A stretch of 64,000 bases of DNA from Phenylobacterium aquaticum (GCF_947378715.1 NZ_CANCLE010000004.1:1-64000), one strand, 5' to 3'; positions 52,446 through 61,728 are shown, counted from the first letter of the stretch. Program-made: numbers and translations. Notes: generated from the sequence alone by a model not told the origin.

Positions 52446-53554
52446 CAGGGCTGAGCCTTGACCTTGGCGCCGTCGACCTCCGGGGCTCCGGCCAGGGGCT
52501 CGGGCGCCGCCTCGGCCTTGGCCTGGGCATGCTCGCGCTCGACACCGCGCCACTTGGCGACGTTGCGGTTGTGCTCCTCCAGGGTGGAGGCGAAGACGTG
52601 GCCGCCGGTGCCGTCAGCCACGAAATAGAGTTCGGTGGTCTTGGGCGGGTCCAGCACGGCGGCGAGCGCGGCGCGGCCAGGATTGGCGATCGGGGTCGGC
52701 GGCAGGCCGTCGATCAGATAGGTGTTGTAGGGCGTGGCCTGGGCCAGCTCCGAGGCGCGGATGCCGCGACCCAGGGGCCGGCCGCCGGTGATGCCATAGA
52801 TGATGGTCGGATCGCTCTGCAGGCGCATGCCGGTGCGCAGGCGGTTGAGGAACACGGCGGCGACGCGCGGCCGCTCGCTGGCCTTGCCGGTCTCCTTCTC
52901 GACGATCGAGGCCATGGTCACGGCCTCCATGGGGGTCGTGAAGGGCAGGCCCGACTGGCGCTTGGCCCAGAGGGCGCCGAGCAGTTCGTCGCGGGCGTCC
53001 ATCATCTTCTTCAGCACCTTGGCGCGGTCTTCGCCGCGTTCGTACTGATAGGTCTCGGGCAGGATCGTGCCCTCGGCCGGGGCCGGGGCGTCGCCGCTGA
53101 GATCGGTCTTCTTGGCCAGGATCTCGACGACCATCTCGCTGGTCAGGCCCTCGGGGATGGTCACCTGATGGCGGACGATCCGGCCGTTGCGGATATCGTC
53201 GAGCACCCGCGCCATCGAGGCATGGCTCGGAAACTCATATTCGCCGGCCTTCATACGCCGCGCGGCGCCGGTGACCTGGGCCGCGGTGATGAAGATGGCG
53301 CTGGAACGCACCACGCCGGCCCGCTCCAGGGAGGAGGCGATTTCCGGCAGGCTGGCGCCATGGCGCAGCTCCACCGTGGTCATGTCGCCGCTCTTCGCGG
53401 CCGGACCGGCCCCCTGGTACATCCAGACGGCCCAGAGCATGGCGGCCATGACGACGATGGCGAAGGTCACCAGCGCGCTCAGAATGGTGGTCAGCAGTCG
53501 ACGCACGGGCGAAACGCCTCCCCTTGGTTTCGCGGCCCTGCGCTGGGTGCTCAC
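52445..53554 (-). CDS. mltG: Endolytic murein transglycosylase MltG
   Basis: MltG cuts glycan strands near the membrane and helps end peptidoglycan polymerisation. The 369-residue protein has a short cytoplasmic start, one membrane helix (about 20-42), a LysM-like segment (about 62-100) and the YceG catalytic domain with the catalytic Glu in Ser-Ile-Val-Glu-Lys-Glu-Thr and Gln-Ser-Asp-Pro-Thr-Ile-Ile-Tyr-Gly. The C-terminal tail is Ala/Pro/Glu-rich. It overlaps fabF by four bases; fab-mltG linkage is common. Confidence 0.95.
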   Translation of the reverse strand: MSTQRRAAKPRGGVSPVRRLLTTILSALVTFAIVVMAAMLWAVWMYQGAGPAAKSGDMTTVELRHGASLPEIASSLERAGVVRSSAIFITAAQVTGAARRMKAGEYEFPSHASMARVLDDIRNGRIVRHQVTIPEGLTSEMVVEILAKKTDLSGDAPAPAEGTILPETYQYERGEDRAKVLKKMMDARDELLGALWAKRQSGLPFTTPMEAVTMASIVEKETGKASERPRVAAVFLNRLRTGMRLQSDPTIIYGITGGRPLGRGIRASELAQATPYNTYLIDGLPPTPIANPGRAALAAVLDPPKTTELYFVADGTGGHVFASTLEEHNRNVAKWRGVEREHAQAKAEAAPEPLAGAPEVDGAKVKAQP

Positions 53555-54834
53555 GTGACCTTCTTGAAGATCACGGAGGCGTTGGTCCCGCCAAAGCCGA
53601 AGCTGTTGGAGAGCGCCAGGTTGATAGCCATCGGTTTCGCCTTGTTGGGGACGAGATCGATATCGGTCTCAACCGAGGGATTGTCGAGATTGATCGTCGG
53701 CGGGGCGATCTGGTCGCGGATGGCCAGCGCCGTGAAAGCCGCCTCGATGGCGCCGGCCGCGCCCAGCAGGTGGCCGGTGGCCGACTTGGTCGAGGACATG
53801 GTCAGGCCCTTGGCCGCATTGCCCATCATCCGGGTGACCGCGCCCAGTTCGATCTCGTCGCCCAGGGGCGTCGAAGTGCCGTGGGCGTTGACGTAGTCGA
53901 TGTCGGAGGCCTGGATGCCCGCGTCCTTGATCGCCGCGCGCATGGCCCGGAAGCCGCCGTCGCCGTCATCGGCCGGAGCGGTGATGTGATAGGCGTCGCC
54001 GGCCAGTCCATAGCCCACGACCTCGCAATAGATCTTCGCGCCGCGGGCCTTGGCGTGCTCGTATTCTTCCAGCACCAGGACACCGGCGCCCTCGCCCATG
54101 ACGAAGCCGTCGCGGTCCTTGTCATAGGGACGGCTGGCCTTTTCAGGGGTGTCATTGAAGCCGGTCGACATGGCGCGGCAGGCGATGAAGCCCGCGACGC
54201 CCACCGGGCAGATGGCCGCCTCGGCCCCGCCGGCGATCATCACATCGGCGTCGCCGTACTTGATCAGGCGCGTGGCGTCGCCGACCGCGTGCGCGCCGGT
54301 GGCGCAGGCGGTGACGACGGAATGGTTGGGGCCCTTGAAGCCATAGCGGATCGAGACCTGGCCAGACGCCAGATTGATCAGGGCCGAGGGAATGAAGAAG
54401 GGGCTGATCCGGCGCGGGCCCTTGAGGTGCAGCTCGACGCTGGTGCGCTCGATGGTGCCAAGACCGCCGATGCCGGAGCCGATGATGACGCCGGTGCGTT
54501 CCTTGTCGTCGTCGGTTTCCGGAACCCAGCCGGAATCCTTCACCGCCTCGTCGGCGGCCGCCATGGCGTAGAGGATGAAGTCGTCGACCCGACGCTGGTC
54601 CTTGGGGGCCATGGTCTTGTCGGGATCAAAGGAGCCCTCGATATCGGCTCCACCGCCGCCGCGGCCGTCGACGCGCGGGATTTCGCACGCCACCTGACAG
54701 GCATATTCGGCGGGATCGAAGCCGCTGATCCGGCCCGCGCCCGACTTGCCGGCCAGTATGGCCTGCCAGCTCAGTTCGCGCCCCTGGCCCAGAGGCGTCA
54801 GAAGACCGATGCCGGTGACGACGACACGACGCAT
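53551..54834 (-). CDS. fabF: Beta-ketoacyl-ACP synthase II FabF
   Basis: FabF elongates fatty acids by condensing malonyl-ACP with acyl-ACP. The 427-residue protein has the catalytic cysteine in Val-Thr-Ala-Cys-Ala-Thr-Gly-Ala-His, a His in Asn-Ala-His-Gly-Thr-Ser-Thr and a second in Ser-Ala-Thr-Gly-His-Leu-Leu-Gly. The start Arg-Arg-Val-Val-Val-Thr-Gly-Ile-Gly is standard. A hairpin terminator separates it from acpP. Confidence 0.97.
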   Translation of the reverse strand: MRRVVVTGIGLLTPLGQGRELSWQAILAGKSGAGRISGFDPAEYACQVACEIPRVDGRGGGGADIEGSFDPDKTMAPKDQRRVDDFILYAMAAADEAVKDSGWVPETDDDKERTGVIIGSGIGGLGTIERTSVELHLKGPRRISPFFIPSALINLASGQVSIRYGFKGPNHSVVTACATGAHAVGDATRLIKYGDADVMIAGGAEAAICPVGVAGFIACRAMSTGFNDTPEKASRPYDKDRDGFVMGEGAGVLVLEEYEHAKARGAKIYCEVVGYGLAGDAYHITAPADDGDGGFRAMRAAIKDAGIQASDIDYVNAHGTSTPLGDEIELGAVTRMMGNAAKGLTMSSTKSATGHLLGAAGAIEAAFTALAIRDQIAPPTINLDNPSVETDIDLVPNKAKPMAINLALSNSFGFGGTNASVIFKKVT

Positions 54835-54853
54835 GCGGAGGCTCCAAAACGCA

Positions 54854-54887
54854 GACCGCCGCGCCTTACAAGAAGGGCGCGGCGGTC
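54854..54887 (-). terminator. Hairpin terminator between acpP and fabF
   Basis: A perfect 12-bp stem with a 10-base loop lies 24 bases after the acpP stop and is followed on the minus strand by TGCGTTTT. It probably gives partial termination, leaving abundant acpP mRNA relative to fabF. Confidence 0.75.
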
Positions 54888-54911
54888 AAATCTTCGACGA
54901 AAACCCGGGCC

Positions 54912-55151
54912 TTAGGCGCCCAGACGCTCTCCGATGAACTTCACCGCGTCGCCGACGGTCTGGATGTGTTCGGCGGCGTCGTCCGGGATTTCGATGTCGA
55001 ATTCCTCTTCGAAGGCCATCACCAGCTCGACGTTGTCGAGGCTGTCCGCGCCAAGGTCGTCGATGAAACTCGCCTTTTCGGTGACCTTTTCCGGGTCGGC
55101 GTCCAGGTGTTCGATGACGATCTTGCGCACGCGCTCAAGGATGTCGGACAT
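54912..55151 (-). CDS. acpP: Acyl carrier protein AcpP
   Basis: AcpP carries growing acyl chains on a phosphopantetheine arm. The 79-residue acidic protein has the attachment Ser37 in [10 protein letters not shown]. The preceding 139-base gap contains a minus-strand TTGACA at 55202-55207 that could be a -35 element. An AGGGA site precedes the ATG. fabG is upstream and fabF downstream, the classic fabG-acpP-fabF order. Confidence 0.97.
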   Translation of the reverse strand: MSDILERVRKIVIEHLDADPEKVTEKASFIDDLGADSLDNVELVMAFEEEFDIEIPDDAAEHIQTVGDAVKFIGERLGA

Positions 55152-55290
55152 TCGTATAAGTCCCTGTTGTTCAACTGATCCATCTGCGACAGCCGACAGG
55201 ATGTCAACCGCTCGCGGAATTCGGGTTTGAGACCTGCGCCTCTTCGGTTCGGGGTCGCCGTAGCATGTTCGCTCCGGTGAGGCCAGCCGG

Positions 55291-56028
55291 TCAGATCATG
55301 GCCATGCCGCCGTTCACGTGCAGGGTCTGGCCGGTCATGTAGGCGGCTTCGTCGCTGGCGAGATAGGCGCAGGCCGCGGCCACCTCATCGCCCCGGCCCA
55401 GGCGGCCGGCGGGAATGGTGGTCATGATCTGGGTCTTCTGGCCCTCGGTCAGGGCCTCGGTCATCGGGCTCTCGATGAAGCCCGGCGCGACGCAGTTCAC
55501 CGTGATGCCGCGCGAGGCCACTTCCTGGGCCAAGGCCTTGGAAAAGCCGATCATCCCGGCCTTGGAGGCGGCGTAGTTGGTTTGGCCCGGATTGCCCATG
55601 ACCCCCACCACGGAGGTGATGCCGATGATGCGGCCGAAGCGGCGCTTCATCATCCCGCGCATGGCCGAGCGGGCCAGGCGGAAATAGCTCTCCAGGTTCA
55701 CCTTGATGACCTGCTCCCAGTCGTCGTCCTTCATCCGCATCAGGAGACCGTCGCGGGTGATGCCGGCATTGGCGACCAGGATGTCCAGCTGGCCGGCGGC
55801 GGCCTCGGCCCGGGCGACCAGGCCATCGACTGATTCGGCATCGGCCAGGTTGGCGGCCTCCACCGAGACCCGGGCGCCCAGCTCGGCGGCGAGCTCGGCC
55901 AGGACGGATTCGCGGGTGCCCGACAGCACCACATGGGCGCCCTGGGCGTGCAGGGTGCGGGCGATCTCGGCGCCGATGCCGCCGGTGGCCCCGGTGACGA
56001 GGGCGGTCTTGCCGGTGAGGTCGAACAT
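55291..56028 (-). CDS. fabG: 3-oxoacyl-ACP reductase FabG
   Basis: FabG reduces beta-ketoacyl-ACP with NADPH. The 245-residue protein has Thr-Gly-Ala-Thr-Gly-Gly-Ile-Gly (12-19), Asn-Ala-Gly-Ile-Thr-Arg-Asp and the catalytic Tyr-Ala-Ala-Ser-Lys. The ATG at 56028 is decided by homology; the open frame extends into the repeat element upstream and is not a real N-terminus. A palindromic element separates it from fabD. Confidence 0.97.
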   Translation of the reverse strand: MFDLTGKTALVTGATGGIGAEIARTLHAQGAHVVLSGTRESVLAELAAELGARVSVEAANLADAESVDGLVARAEAAAGQLDILVANAGITRDGLLMRMKDDDWEQVIKVNLESYFRLARSAMRGMMKRRFGRIIGITSVVGVMGNPGQTNYAASKAGMIGFSKALAQEVASRGITVNCVAPGFIESPMTEALTEGQKTQIMTTIPAGRLGRGDEVAAACAYLASDEAAYMTGQTLHVNGGMAMI

Positions 56029-56043
56029 GTCAGGTCTCTCGAG

Positions 56044-56170
56044 TTCCCTTCGCCCCTTGGGGGAGAAGGTGTCAGCCTGGCTGACGGATGTGGGGGCTTG
56101 CGCGCCCGTCGCGGGCCCGGCGAGGGCGTTCCCCCTCACCCTACCCTCTCCCCCCGAGGGGACGAGGGAA
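56044..56170. repeat. Palindromic BIME/REP-like element between fabD and fabG
   Basis: Two 26-base arms (56044-56069 and 56145-56170) are near-perfect inverted copies flanking about 75 bases. Inside, 56071-56085 forms another 7-bp hairpin. Such a fold in the operon mRNA could affect processing. The CCCCTT and GGGGGAGAAGG type composition resembles dispersed intergenic palindromes seen in alphaproteobacterial genomes, but membership in a named family was not tested. Confidence 0.7.
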
Positions 56171-56176
56171 ATTGGC

Positions 56177-57121
56177 TCAGACGGTCTTGGCGAAAGCTTC
56201 GAGGTCGGCGGGGGTGTTGAGCGGGACCGCCTCGGCGTCGGGGGCGATGCGCTTGGCCATGCCGGACAGCACCTTGCCGGCGCCGGCCTCGGCGAAGCGG
56301 GTGACGCCGCCCTCGCCGGCCAGCCACAGCATGCTCTCGCGCCAGCGGACCCGGCCGGTGACCTGCTCGACCAGCAGGCGACGGATCTCTTCCGGATCCA
56401 GGGTCGGCAGGGCGGTGACATTGGCGACCAGCGGCGCGCGCGGGGCGATGATGGCGGCGGCGGCGAGGGCGCGGGCCATCTCGTCGGCGGCGGGCTGCAT
56501 CAGCGGACAGTGGAAGGGGGCCGAGACGTTCAGCGGGATGGCGCGGGCGCCCAGCGCCTTGGCCGCCTCGATGGCGGCGTCGACGGCGGCCTTGGCCCCG
56601 GAGATCACCACATTGCCGGCGTTATTATCATTGGCCACCACGCAGATGCCGACCTTGGAGCCGGCCTCGGCGGCGGCTTCGGCCAGGGCCACGTCGGTCT
56701 TGGGCCCGATCAGCGAGGCCATGGCCCCCTCGCCCACCGGCACCGCGCGCTGCATGGCCTGGCCGCGCAGCTTGAGCAGCCGGGCGGTGTCGGCCAGGCT
56801 GACGGCGCCGGCGGCGGCCAGGGCCGAGTATTCGCCGAGACTGTGACCGGCGACGAAGCCGGCCTTCTCGATGGAGACGCCGAACTCCCGGTCCAGGGTG
56901 CGGATCACCGCCATGGATACGGCCATCAGGGCCGGCTGGGCGTTCTCGGTCAGGGTCAGGTCGGCCTCGGGGCCGTTCTTCATCAGGGCGGAGAGCTTCT
57001 GACCGAGCGCGTCGTCGACCTCCTGAAAGACCTCTCGGGCCGAGGCGAAGGCTTCGGCCAGATCGACGCCCATGCCGACAGCCTGACTGCCCTGTCCGGG
57101 AAAGAGGAAGGCGAGGGTCAT
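56177..57121 (-). CDS. fabD: Malonyl-CoA:ACP transacylase FabD
   Basis: FabD loads malonate onto ACP. From the ATG at 57121 the protein is 314 residues: Phe-Pro-Gly-Gln-Gly-Ser-Gln (7-13), the catalytic serine in Gly-His-Ser-Leu-Gly-Glu-Tyr and the His in Ala-Pro-Phe-His-Cys-Pro-Leu-Met. Sequence upstream to 57367 in the same frame is not part of the gene. It is the first gene of the fabD-fabG-acpP-fabF cluster. Confidence 0.96.
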   Translation of the reverse strand: MTLAFLFPGQGSQAVGMGVDLAEAFASAREVFQEVDDALGQKLSALMKNGPEADLTLTENAQPALMAVSMAVIRTLDREFGVSIEKAGFVAGHSLGEYSALAAAGAVSLADTARLLKLRGQAMQRAVPVGEGAMASLIGPKTDVALAEAAAEAGSKVGICVVANDNNAGNVVISGAKAAVDAAIEAAKALGARAIPLNVSAPFHCPLMQPAADEMARALAAAAIIAPRAPLVANVTALPTLDPEEIRRLLVEQVTGRVRWRESMLWLAGEGGVTRFAEAGAGKVLSGMAKRIAPDAEAVPLNTPADLEAFAKTV

Positions 57122-57224
57122 GATGAAAACTCCCGATGGGCGCGGTCGCGCGTCTGCCGAATCCGAGGCCGCGAGGGTTAGGGGATTAGACGCCGGCGGG
57201 CAAGTTTTGGAGGGAAGCCAAGGC

Positions 57225-57782
57225 TCAGGGCGGCGGTGCGGCGTGGTTGTCCAGAACCTCGGACATTCGCTTGACGATGACGTCGGCGTCCTCGCGAAGA
57301 AGCGTCGTGGGAAAGCTCCACTGTTTCTGGCCAGCACCTTTGACAATGAGGCGCTGCATTCCAGCATTCACGCCCGATACTCGTTCAATCAATCCGAACT
57401 TCGACCGGAATGTCGTCTCGTCCGCCCCGACCGAGAGACCCGATTGAAGTAGGACGCGCTTCCAGCCTAAGGGCCAATAGAAGACGAATTCGCCCTCTCT
57501 TTGGCGGATAGCCACCCCCGCAACTCTTTGGCGGATAGCCACCCCCGCAACGAACGCAGCGTTGAACAATAAGCCCGAGGAAACGATCGAAAGAACCAAC
57601 GCGACAAGGGCGGCGGCGATCGTACCAAGGTCGTGAGTGTCGGCACCCGGCATCGTCCATCCGTGCCCGCGGACTTCAAGCCCGGTCCAGAATATCGCGA
57701 GCGCGGAAATGCCCACGAATGCGGCGACCTTCGAAGCCGAATATCGAGCGATGACCCGCGAACTGTCGGCAGATTCCTGCAT
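57225..57782 (-). CDS. Hypothetical membrane protein with internal tandem duplication
   Basis: A 185-residue protein with two predicted membrane helices (about 19-36 and 54-80) and a cytoplasmic-like C-terminal domain (about 97-175). A 27-bp perfect tandem duplication repeats nine residues (Val-Ala-Gly-Val-Ala-Ile-Arg-Gln-Arg) at about 78-95, right after the second helix. Base composition is less GC-biased than its neighbours. Start uncertain: ATG 57782 or a TTG at 57830; neither has a strong ribosome-binding site. Not a recognised family. Confidence 0.65.
   Translation of the reverse strand: MQESADSSRVIARYSASKVAAFVGISALAIFWTGLEVRGHGWTMPGADTHDLGTIAAALVALVLSIVSSGLLFNAAFVAGVAIRQRVAGVAIRQREGEFVFYWPLGWKRVLLQSGLSVGADETTFRSKFGLIERVSGVNAGMQRLIVKGAGQKQWSFPTTLLREDADVIVKRMSEVLDNHAAPPP
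57497..57550. repeat. 27-bp perfect tandem duplication (two copies)
   Basis: Copies at 57497-57523 and 57524-57550 are identical, lying within the coding frame of the membrane protein and keeping the frame. It looks like a recent slippage or unequal recombination event. Confidence 0.95.
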
Positions 57783-57924
57783 GAAGGACGATAGAAAGCC
57801 TCTCGGCAAACCCGTCAAGGTTGCGACCAAACACGAATGTTCCGCGCAATGCTGACGTCGCGACAGCCTGGAAATCGCGGGCGGACGGCCTCAGAGTGGT
57901 GAAAACACAATGGGAGGTCTCCGC

Positions 57925-59022
57925 ATGCGCGCCGTCATCCGCCGCAACAAGCAACTCATCTGCGAGGAGATCGCCGAGCTGACGCCGGGGGCCGGCCAGG
58001 TGCTGGTCAAGACCCTGGCCTGTGGCATCTGCGGCTCGGACCTGCACGCCCTGCACCATATGGAGCACATGATCGAGACCTCACGCCGGGCCTCCGGGGG
58101 CGGCGACGCAGGCGGCATGGGCGGCGGCTTCGACCCGACGGCCGACACGGTGTTCGGCCACGAATTCTGCGCCGAGATCCTCGACCATGGCGTGGGGAGC
58201 GCCAAGACCCTGAAGGTCGGGACCCGGGTGGTCAGCGTGCCGGTGACCCTGACCCAGACCGGCATGGAGGCGCTCGGCTATTCCAACGCCCTGCCCGGCG
58301 GCTTCGCCGAACGCATGCTGTTGTCCGAGGCCCTGATCCTGGAGGTGCCCAACGGCCTGCCGACCGATCAGGCGGCGCTGACCGAACCCTTCGCCGTCGG
58401 CGCGCACGCCGTGGCCAAGGCCCGGCTCGACAAGGACTCGGTGTCGCTGGTGATCGGCTGCGGGCCCGTGGGGCTGGCGGTGATCGCCGGGTTGAAGGCC
58501 AAGGGCCACGGGCCGGTGATCGCGGCGGACTATTCCCCGCGCCGTCGCGCGGCGGCCGAGATGCTGGGCGCCGATGTGGTGATCGACCCGGCCAAGGAAA
58601 GCCCGCACGGGCGCTGGGAAAGCTTCGGCGTGCCGACCGCCCGGGCGGCCCAGTCCATGGCGCGCATGATGGGCAAGACCTTTGGCCAGCCGGTGGTGTT
58701 CGAATGCGTCGGCTCGCCCGGCATCCTGCAGCACCTGATCGAGGCGGCGCCGGCCGGCAGCCAGATCGTGGTGGCGGGGGTGTGCATGGAGACCGACAAG
58801 ATCGAGCCGGCCATCGCCATCACCAAGGAAATCGAGCTGACCTTCGTGTTCGGCTATTCCCCCGAGGAATTCGCCGCCACCCTGCGCCAGCTGTCCGAGG
58901 GCGTGATCGACGTCAGCCGCGTGGTCACGGGCAAGGTGGGACTGAGCGAAGTGGCCCAGGCCTTCGTCACCCTGGGCGATCCCGAGGCTCATGTGAAGAT
59001 TCTGGTTGAACCCGGCCGCTGA
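57925..59022 (+). CDS. Zinc-dependent alcohol dehydrogenase (MDR family)
   Basis: A 365-residue medium-chain dehydrogenase. Zinc ligands are in Cys-Gly-Ile-Cys-Gly-Ser-Asp-Leu-His (about 34-42) and Gly-His-Glu-Phe-Cys; the Rossmann loop is Gly-Cys-Gly-Pro-Val-Gly-Leu-Ala. An unusual glycine-rich insert with Met-Gly-Gly-Gly occurs at about 57-70, before the zinc histidine. The structural four-cysteine lobe is not seen. The ATG at 57925 has a GGGAGG site 8 bases away. Substrate is unknown. A strong hairpin follows the stop. Confidence 0.88.
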   Translation: MRAVIRRNKQLICEEIAELTPGAGQVLVKTLACGICGSDLHALHHMEHMIETSRRASGGGDAGGMGGGFDPTADTVFGHEFCAEILDHGVGSAKTLKVGTRVVSVPVTLTQTGMEALGYSNALPGGFAERMLLSEALILEVPNGLPTDQAALTEPFAVGAHAVAKARLDKDSVSLVIGCGPVGLAVIAGLKAKGHGPVIAADYSPRRRAAAEMLGADVVIDPAKESPHGRWESFGVPTARAAQSMARMMGKTFGQPVVFECVGSPGILQHLIEAAPAGSQIVVAGVCMETDKIEPAIAITKEIELTFVFGYSPEEFAATLRQLSEGVIDVSRVVTGKVGLSEVAQAFVTLGDPEAHVKILVEPGR

Positions 59023-59340
59023 GCGAACGGCGTTCTATTTGATGAAAACATGCGCACATATAGCTATTACATGCGCATGTTTTCGTCACAACGGCCATAT
59101 CGATGGCAATACTAAATATATGCAGATAGTTATCAGACCCACTCGTCAGTTTTACGGATGAATACTGCCATTGAATATATGTGCCTTTCTGGCGACTCCT
59201 GAACAATAACGAACATCACTCACAGGCTTGTTGTCGCCTATGAGTTGACTCGAAACTGTCACACGCCCGACAACCCCCGCAGCAACCACGCGACCCAAAT
59301 CGGGTTTCGCGCGGAAGATGAAAACATCGGGGGACTGCAA
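59023..59340. other. AT-rich intergenic region before the TonB receptor
   Basis: About 318 bases with no gene. The first part (about 59040-59180) is much more AT-rich than the rest of the window. It holds the terminator at 59044-59084, GANTC sites at 59194-59198 and 59247-59251, and presumably the receptor promoter. The frame open from 59245 is upstream of the GGGGGA ribosome-binding site and is not coding. Confidence 0.6.
59044..59084 (+). terminator. Hairpin after the alcohol dehydrogenase
   Basis: A perfect 13-bp inverted repeat (59044-59056 with 59072-59084), extendable to 16 bp with one wobble, encloses a 15-base loop. The left arm starts with AAAA and the right ends with TTTTC, as in bidirectional intrinsic terminators. 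The inner 59069-59080 is itself a palindrome, so an operator role is also possible. Confidence 0.65.
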
Positions 59341-61704
59341 ATGCGACACTTCACCCTTCGGCGGCGTTCGGCCCTGGGCGTCAGCCTGATGGCGCTGACC
59401 CTGGCGGCGCCGGCCCTGGCCCGCGCGGCCGACAATCAGGTCGAGGAACTGGTGGTCACGGCGCGGAAGCGCGACGAGGCGCTGATCGACGTGCCCTTCT
59501 CGGTCAACGCCATGAGCGAGACCAAGATGCGCGCGCGCGGCGCGACCAATATCGAGGACATCTCGCGCAGCGTCGCCGGCTTCACCGTCCAGAATCTCGG
59601 CCCGGGCCAGAGCCAGGTCGCGATTCGCGGCATCTCCGCCGGCCAGCTGGTCCGCGACCAGCCCGGCGTGAAGGAGCAGGTCGGCGTCTATCTCGACGAG
59701 AGCACCATCTCGCTGTCGCTGTTCACCCCTGACCTCGACCTGTTCGACCTGAACCGTGTGGAGGTGCTGCGCGGGCCCCAGGGCACGCTGTTCGGTTCCG
59801 GCTCGCTGTCGGGCACGGTGCGCTACATCACCAACCAGCCCAAGACCGACAAGTTCGAGGGCGTGGTCGAGGCCACGGCCAGCCAGGTCCAGGACGGCGG
59901 CGACGGCGGCGACATCAAGGCCATGGTCAACCTGCCGCTGAGCGACAAGTCCGCGTTCCGGCTCACGGCCTATGGCTCCAAGTTCCCGGGCTTCATCGAC
60001 GCGGTTCAGCCGAACGGCTCGGTGCATCGCGACGTGAATGACGGCGAGCGCTCCGGCTTCCGAGCCGCCCTGATGGTGCAGCCGACCGAGAACCTGACCA
60101 TCACCCCGCGCTACCTCTACCAGAACATCGCGGTGCACGGTTTCAACCGGGTCGATGTGTTCAACATCCTGGCCAACCCCTACACGACCACCCGCCCGAA
60201 GGTGACGCTGGGCGACGAGAACCAGTTCACCCAGCTGGGCGAAAAATTCCGCGACCGGTTCAAGCTCGCCGACCTGACCGCCAATCTCGAGCTCGGGGCC
60301 ATGACCCTGACCTCGATCTCATCCTACACCGATCGCGACGTGCTGGTGGTGCGCGACGCCACCGCCCTGACCGGCTCGATCACCGGCGGCTCGATCGGCC
60401 TGCCGGCGAATGTCTACACGCTCAACGCGCCGCTCTATGACACCACCAAGGTGAAGCTGTTCACCCAGGAAGTGCGGCTGGCCTCGAAGAACGCCGAGAA
60501 GCTCGATTGGCTGGTCGGCGCCTATTACAGCAAGATGGACCGCGACTACGCCCAGTATCTGGACGTGCGCGGCTTCCAGGCCCTGACCGGCATTCCGACC
60601 AAGGGCGTCCGCGCCCCGGTCGACGCCCTCTACTTCTCGACGGTCCCCTACACCCTGACCCAGTACGCGGTGTTCGGCGAGGCGACCTACAAGGTCAATG
60701 ACAAGCTGGACGTCACCGCCGGCCTGCGGCTCGCCCGCTATGACGAGAAGCGCAAGCTGACCTTCGACGGCATCTTCGCCGACACCACCATCGACTATCC
60801 GGGCCATGTGAAGGCCGACGAATTCGCCCCGCGCGTCATCGTCGCCTACAAGGCCAATGAGGCCCTGACCTTCAACGGCCAGATCTCCAAGGGCTTCCGG
60901 CTGGGCGGGGTGAACGATCCGCTCAACAAGCCGCTGTGCAGCGCCGCTGACCTCTCCACCTTCGGCAAGCTGGCCAAGCCCGGCTTCGACAATGAGAGCG
61001 TCTGGAACTACGAGGCCGGCCTGAAGGCCAAGCTGCCGGAGGGCCGCGGCTCCTTCACCATGGCGACCTTCTATTCCGACATCGAGAACCTGCAGGCCAC
61101 GGTCGACGCCGGCAGCTGCTCCTCGCGGATCATCGTCAATGTGCCCAAGGCGCGGTCGACGGGCATCGAGGCGGAGTTCAACAGCCGCCTGACCGAGAAC
61201 TTCGACCTGTCGCTGTCGGCTTCGGCCAACAACTCGGAACTGCGGTCCAGCGTGCGCGATTCCTCCGGGGCCGTGCTGCAGGCCCTGCGCAGCGGCAACC
61301 GCCTGCCGACCGTGCCGAAGTTCCAGGCCTCCGCCGCCCTCGACTACATCCGGCCGATGTCCAATGGCCTGACCGCCTTCTCCACCCTGACCTGGCAATA
61401 TGTGGGCGACCGCTACACCCAGATCTCGGATCAGGAGGGCGATCCGCGCACGGTGACCCTGTTCGGTACGGGCTCGCCCAGTGTCTCCACCCTCGCCTTC
61501 CAGCTGAAGCTGCCGTCCTACGCCCTCGGCAACCTGCGGATCGGCGTGCGCGGCGACAGCTGGGAAGTGGCCGGCTTCGTCAACAACCTGACCGACGAGC
61601 ACGCCCGGCTGGCGATCGACCGCGAACGCGGCCTGCGGGCCCGCTACGGCTATCTGACCAACCCGCCCCGGACTTACGGGATCACCGTCCGCAAGACCTT
61701 CTAA
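59341..61704 (+). CDS. TonB-dependent outer-membrane receptor
   Basis: A 787-residue TonB-dependent receptor. It has a signal peptide (Arg-Arg-Arg, then hydrophobic core, cleavage at Ala-Arg-Ala near 23), a TonB box-like Glu-Glu-Leu-Val-Val-Thr-Ala (about 29-35), a plug domain (about 40-150, with Arg-Gly-Ile and Val-Leu-Arg-Gly-Pro-Gln-Gly-Thr-Leu-Phe-Gly) and a barrel domain ending in Phe. A GGGGGA ribosome-binding site precedes 59341. No transporter or regulator next to it reveals the substrate; Caulobacteraceae carry many such receptors for plant-derived compounds and iron chelates. Confidence 0.95.
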   Translation: MRHFTLRRRSALGVSLMALTLAAPALARAADNQVEELVVTARKRDEALIDVPFSVNAMSETKMRARGATNIEDISRSVAGFTVQNLGPGQSQVAIRGISAGQLVRDQPGVKEQVGVYLDESTISLSLFTPDLDLFDLNRVEVLRGPQGTLFGSGSLSGTVRYITNQPKTDKFEGVVEATASQVQDGGDGGDIKAMVNLPLSDKSAFRLTAYGSKFPGFIDAVQPNGSVHRDVNDGERSGFRAALMVQPTENLTITPRYLYQNIAVHGFNRVDVFNILANPYTTTRPKVTLGDENQFTQLGEKFRDRFKLADLTANLELGAMTLTSISSYTDRDVLVVRDATALTGSITGGSIGLPANVYTLNAPLYDTTKVKLFTQEVRLASKNAEKLDWLVGAYYSKMDRDYAQYLDVRGFQALTGIPTKGVRAPVDALYFSTVPYTLTQYAVFGEATYKVNDKLDVTAGLRLARYDEKRKLTFDGIFADTTIDYPGHVKADEFAPRVIVAYKANEALTFNGQISKGFRLGGVNDPLNKPLCSAADLSTFGKLAKPGFDNESVWNYEAGLKAKLPEGRGSFTMATFYSDIENLQATVDAGSCSSRIIVNVPKARSTGIEAEFNSRLTENFDLSLSASANNSELRSSVRDSSGAVLQALRSGNRLPTVPKFQASAALDYIRPMSNGLTAFSTLTWQYVGDRYTQISDQEGDPRTVTLFGTGSPSVSTLAFQLKLPSYALGNLRIGVRGDSWEVAGFVNNLTDEHARLAIDRERGLRARYGYLTNPPRTYGITVRKTF

Positions 61705-61728
61705 GTCGCCGGCCAAGCCGCCTGCGTC

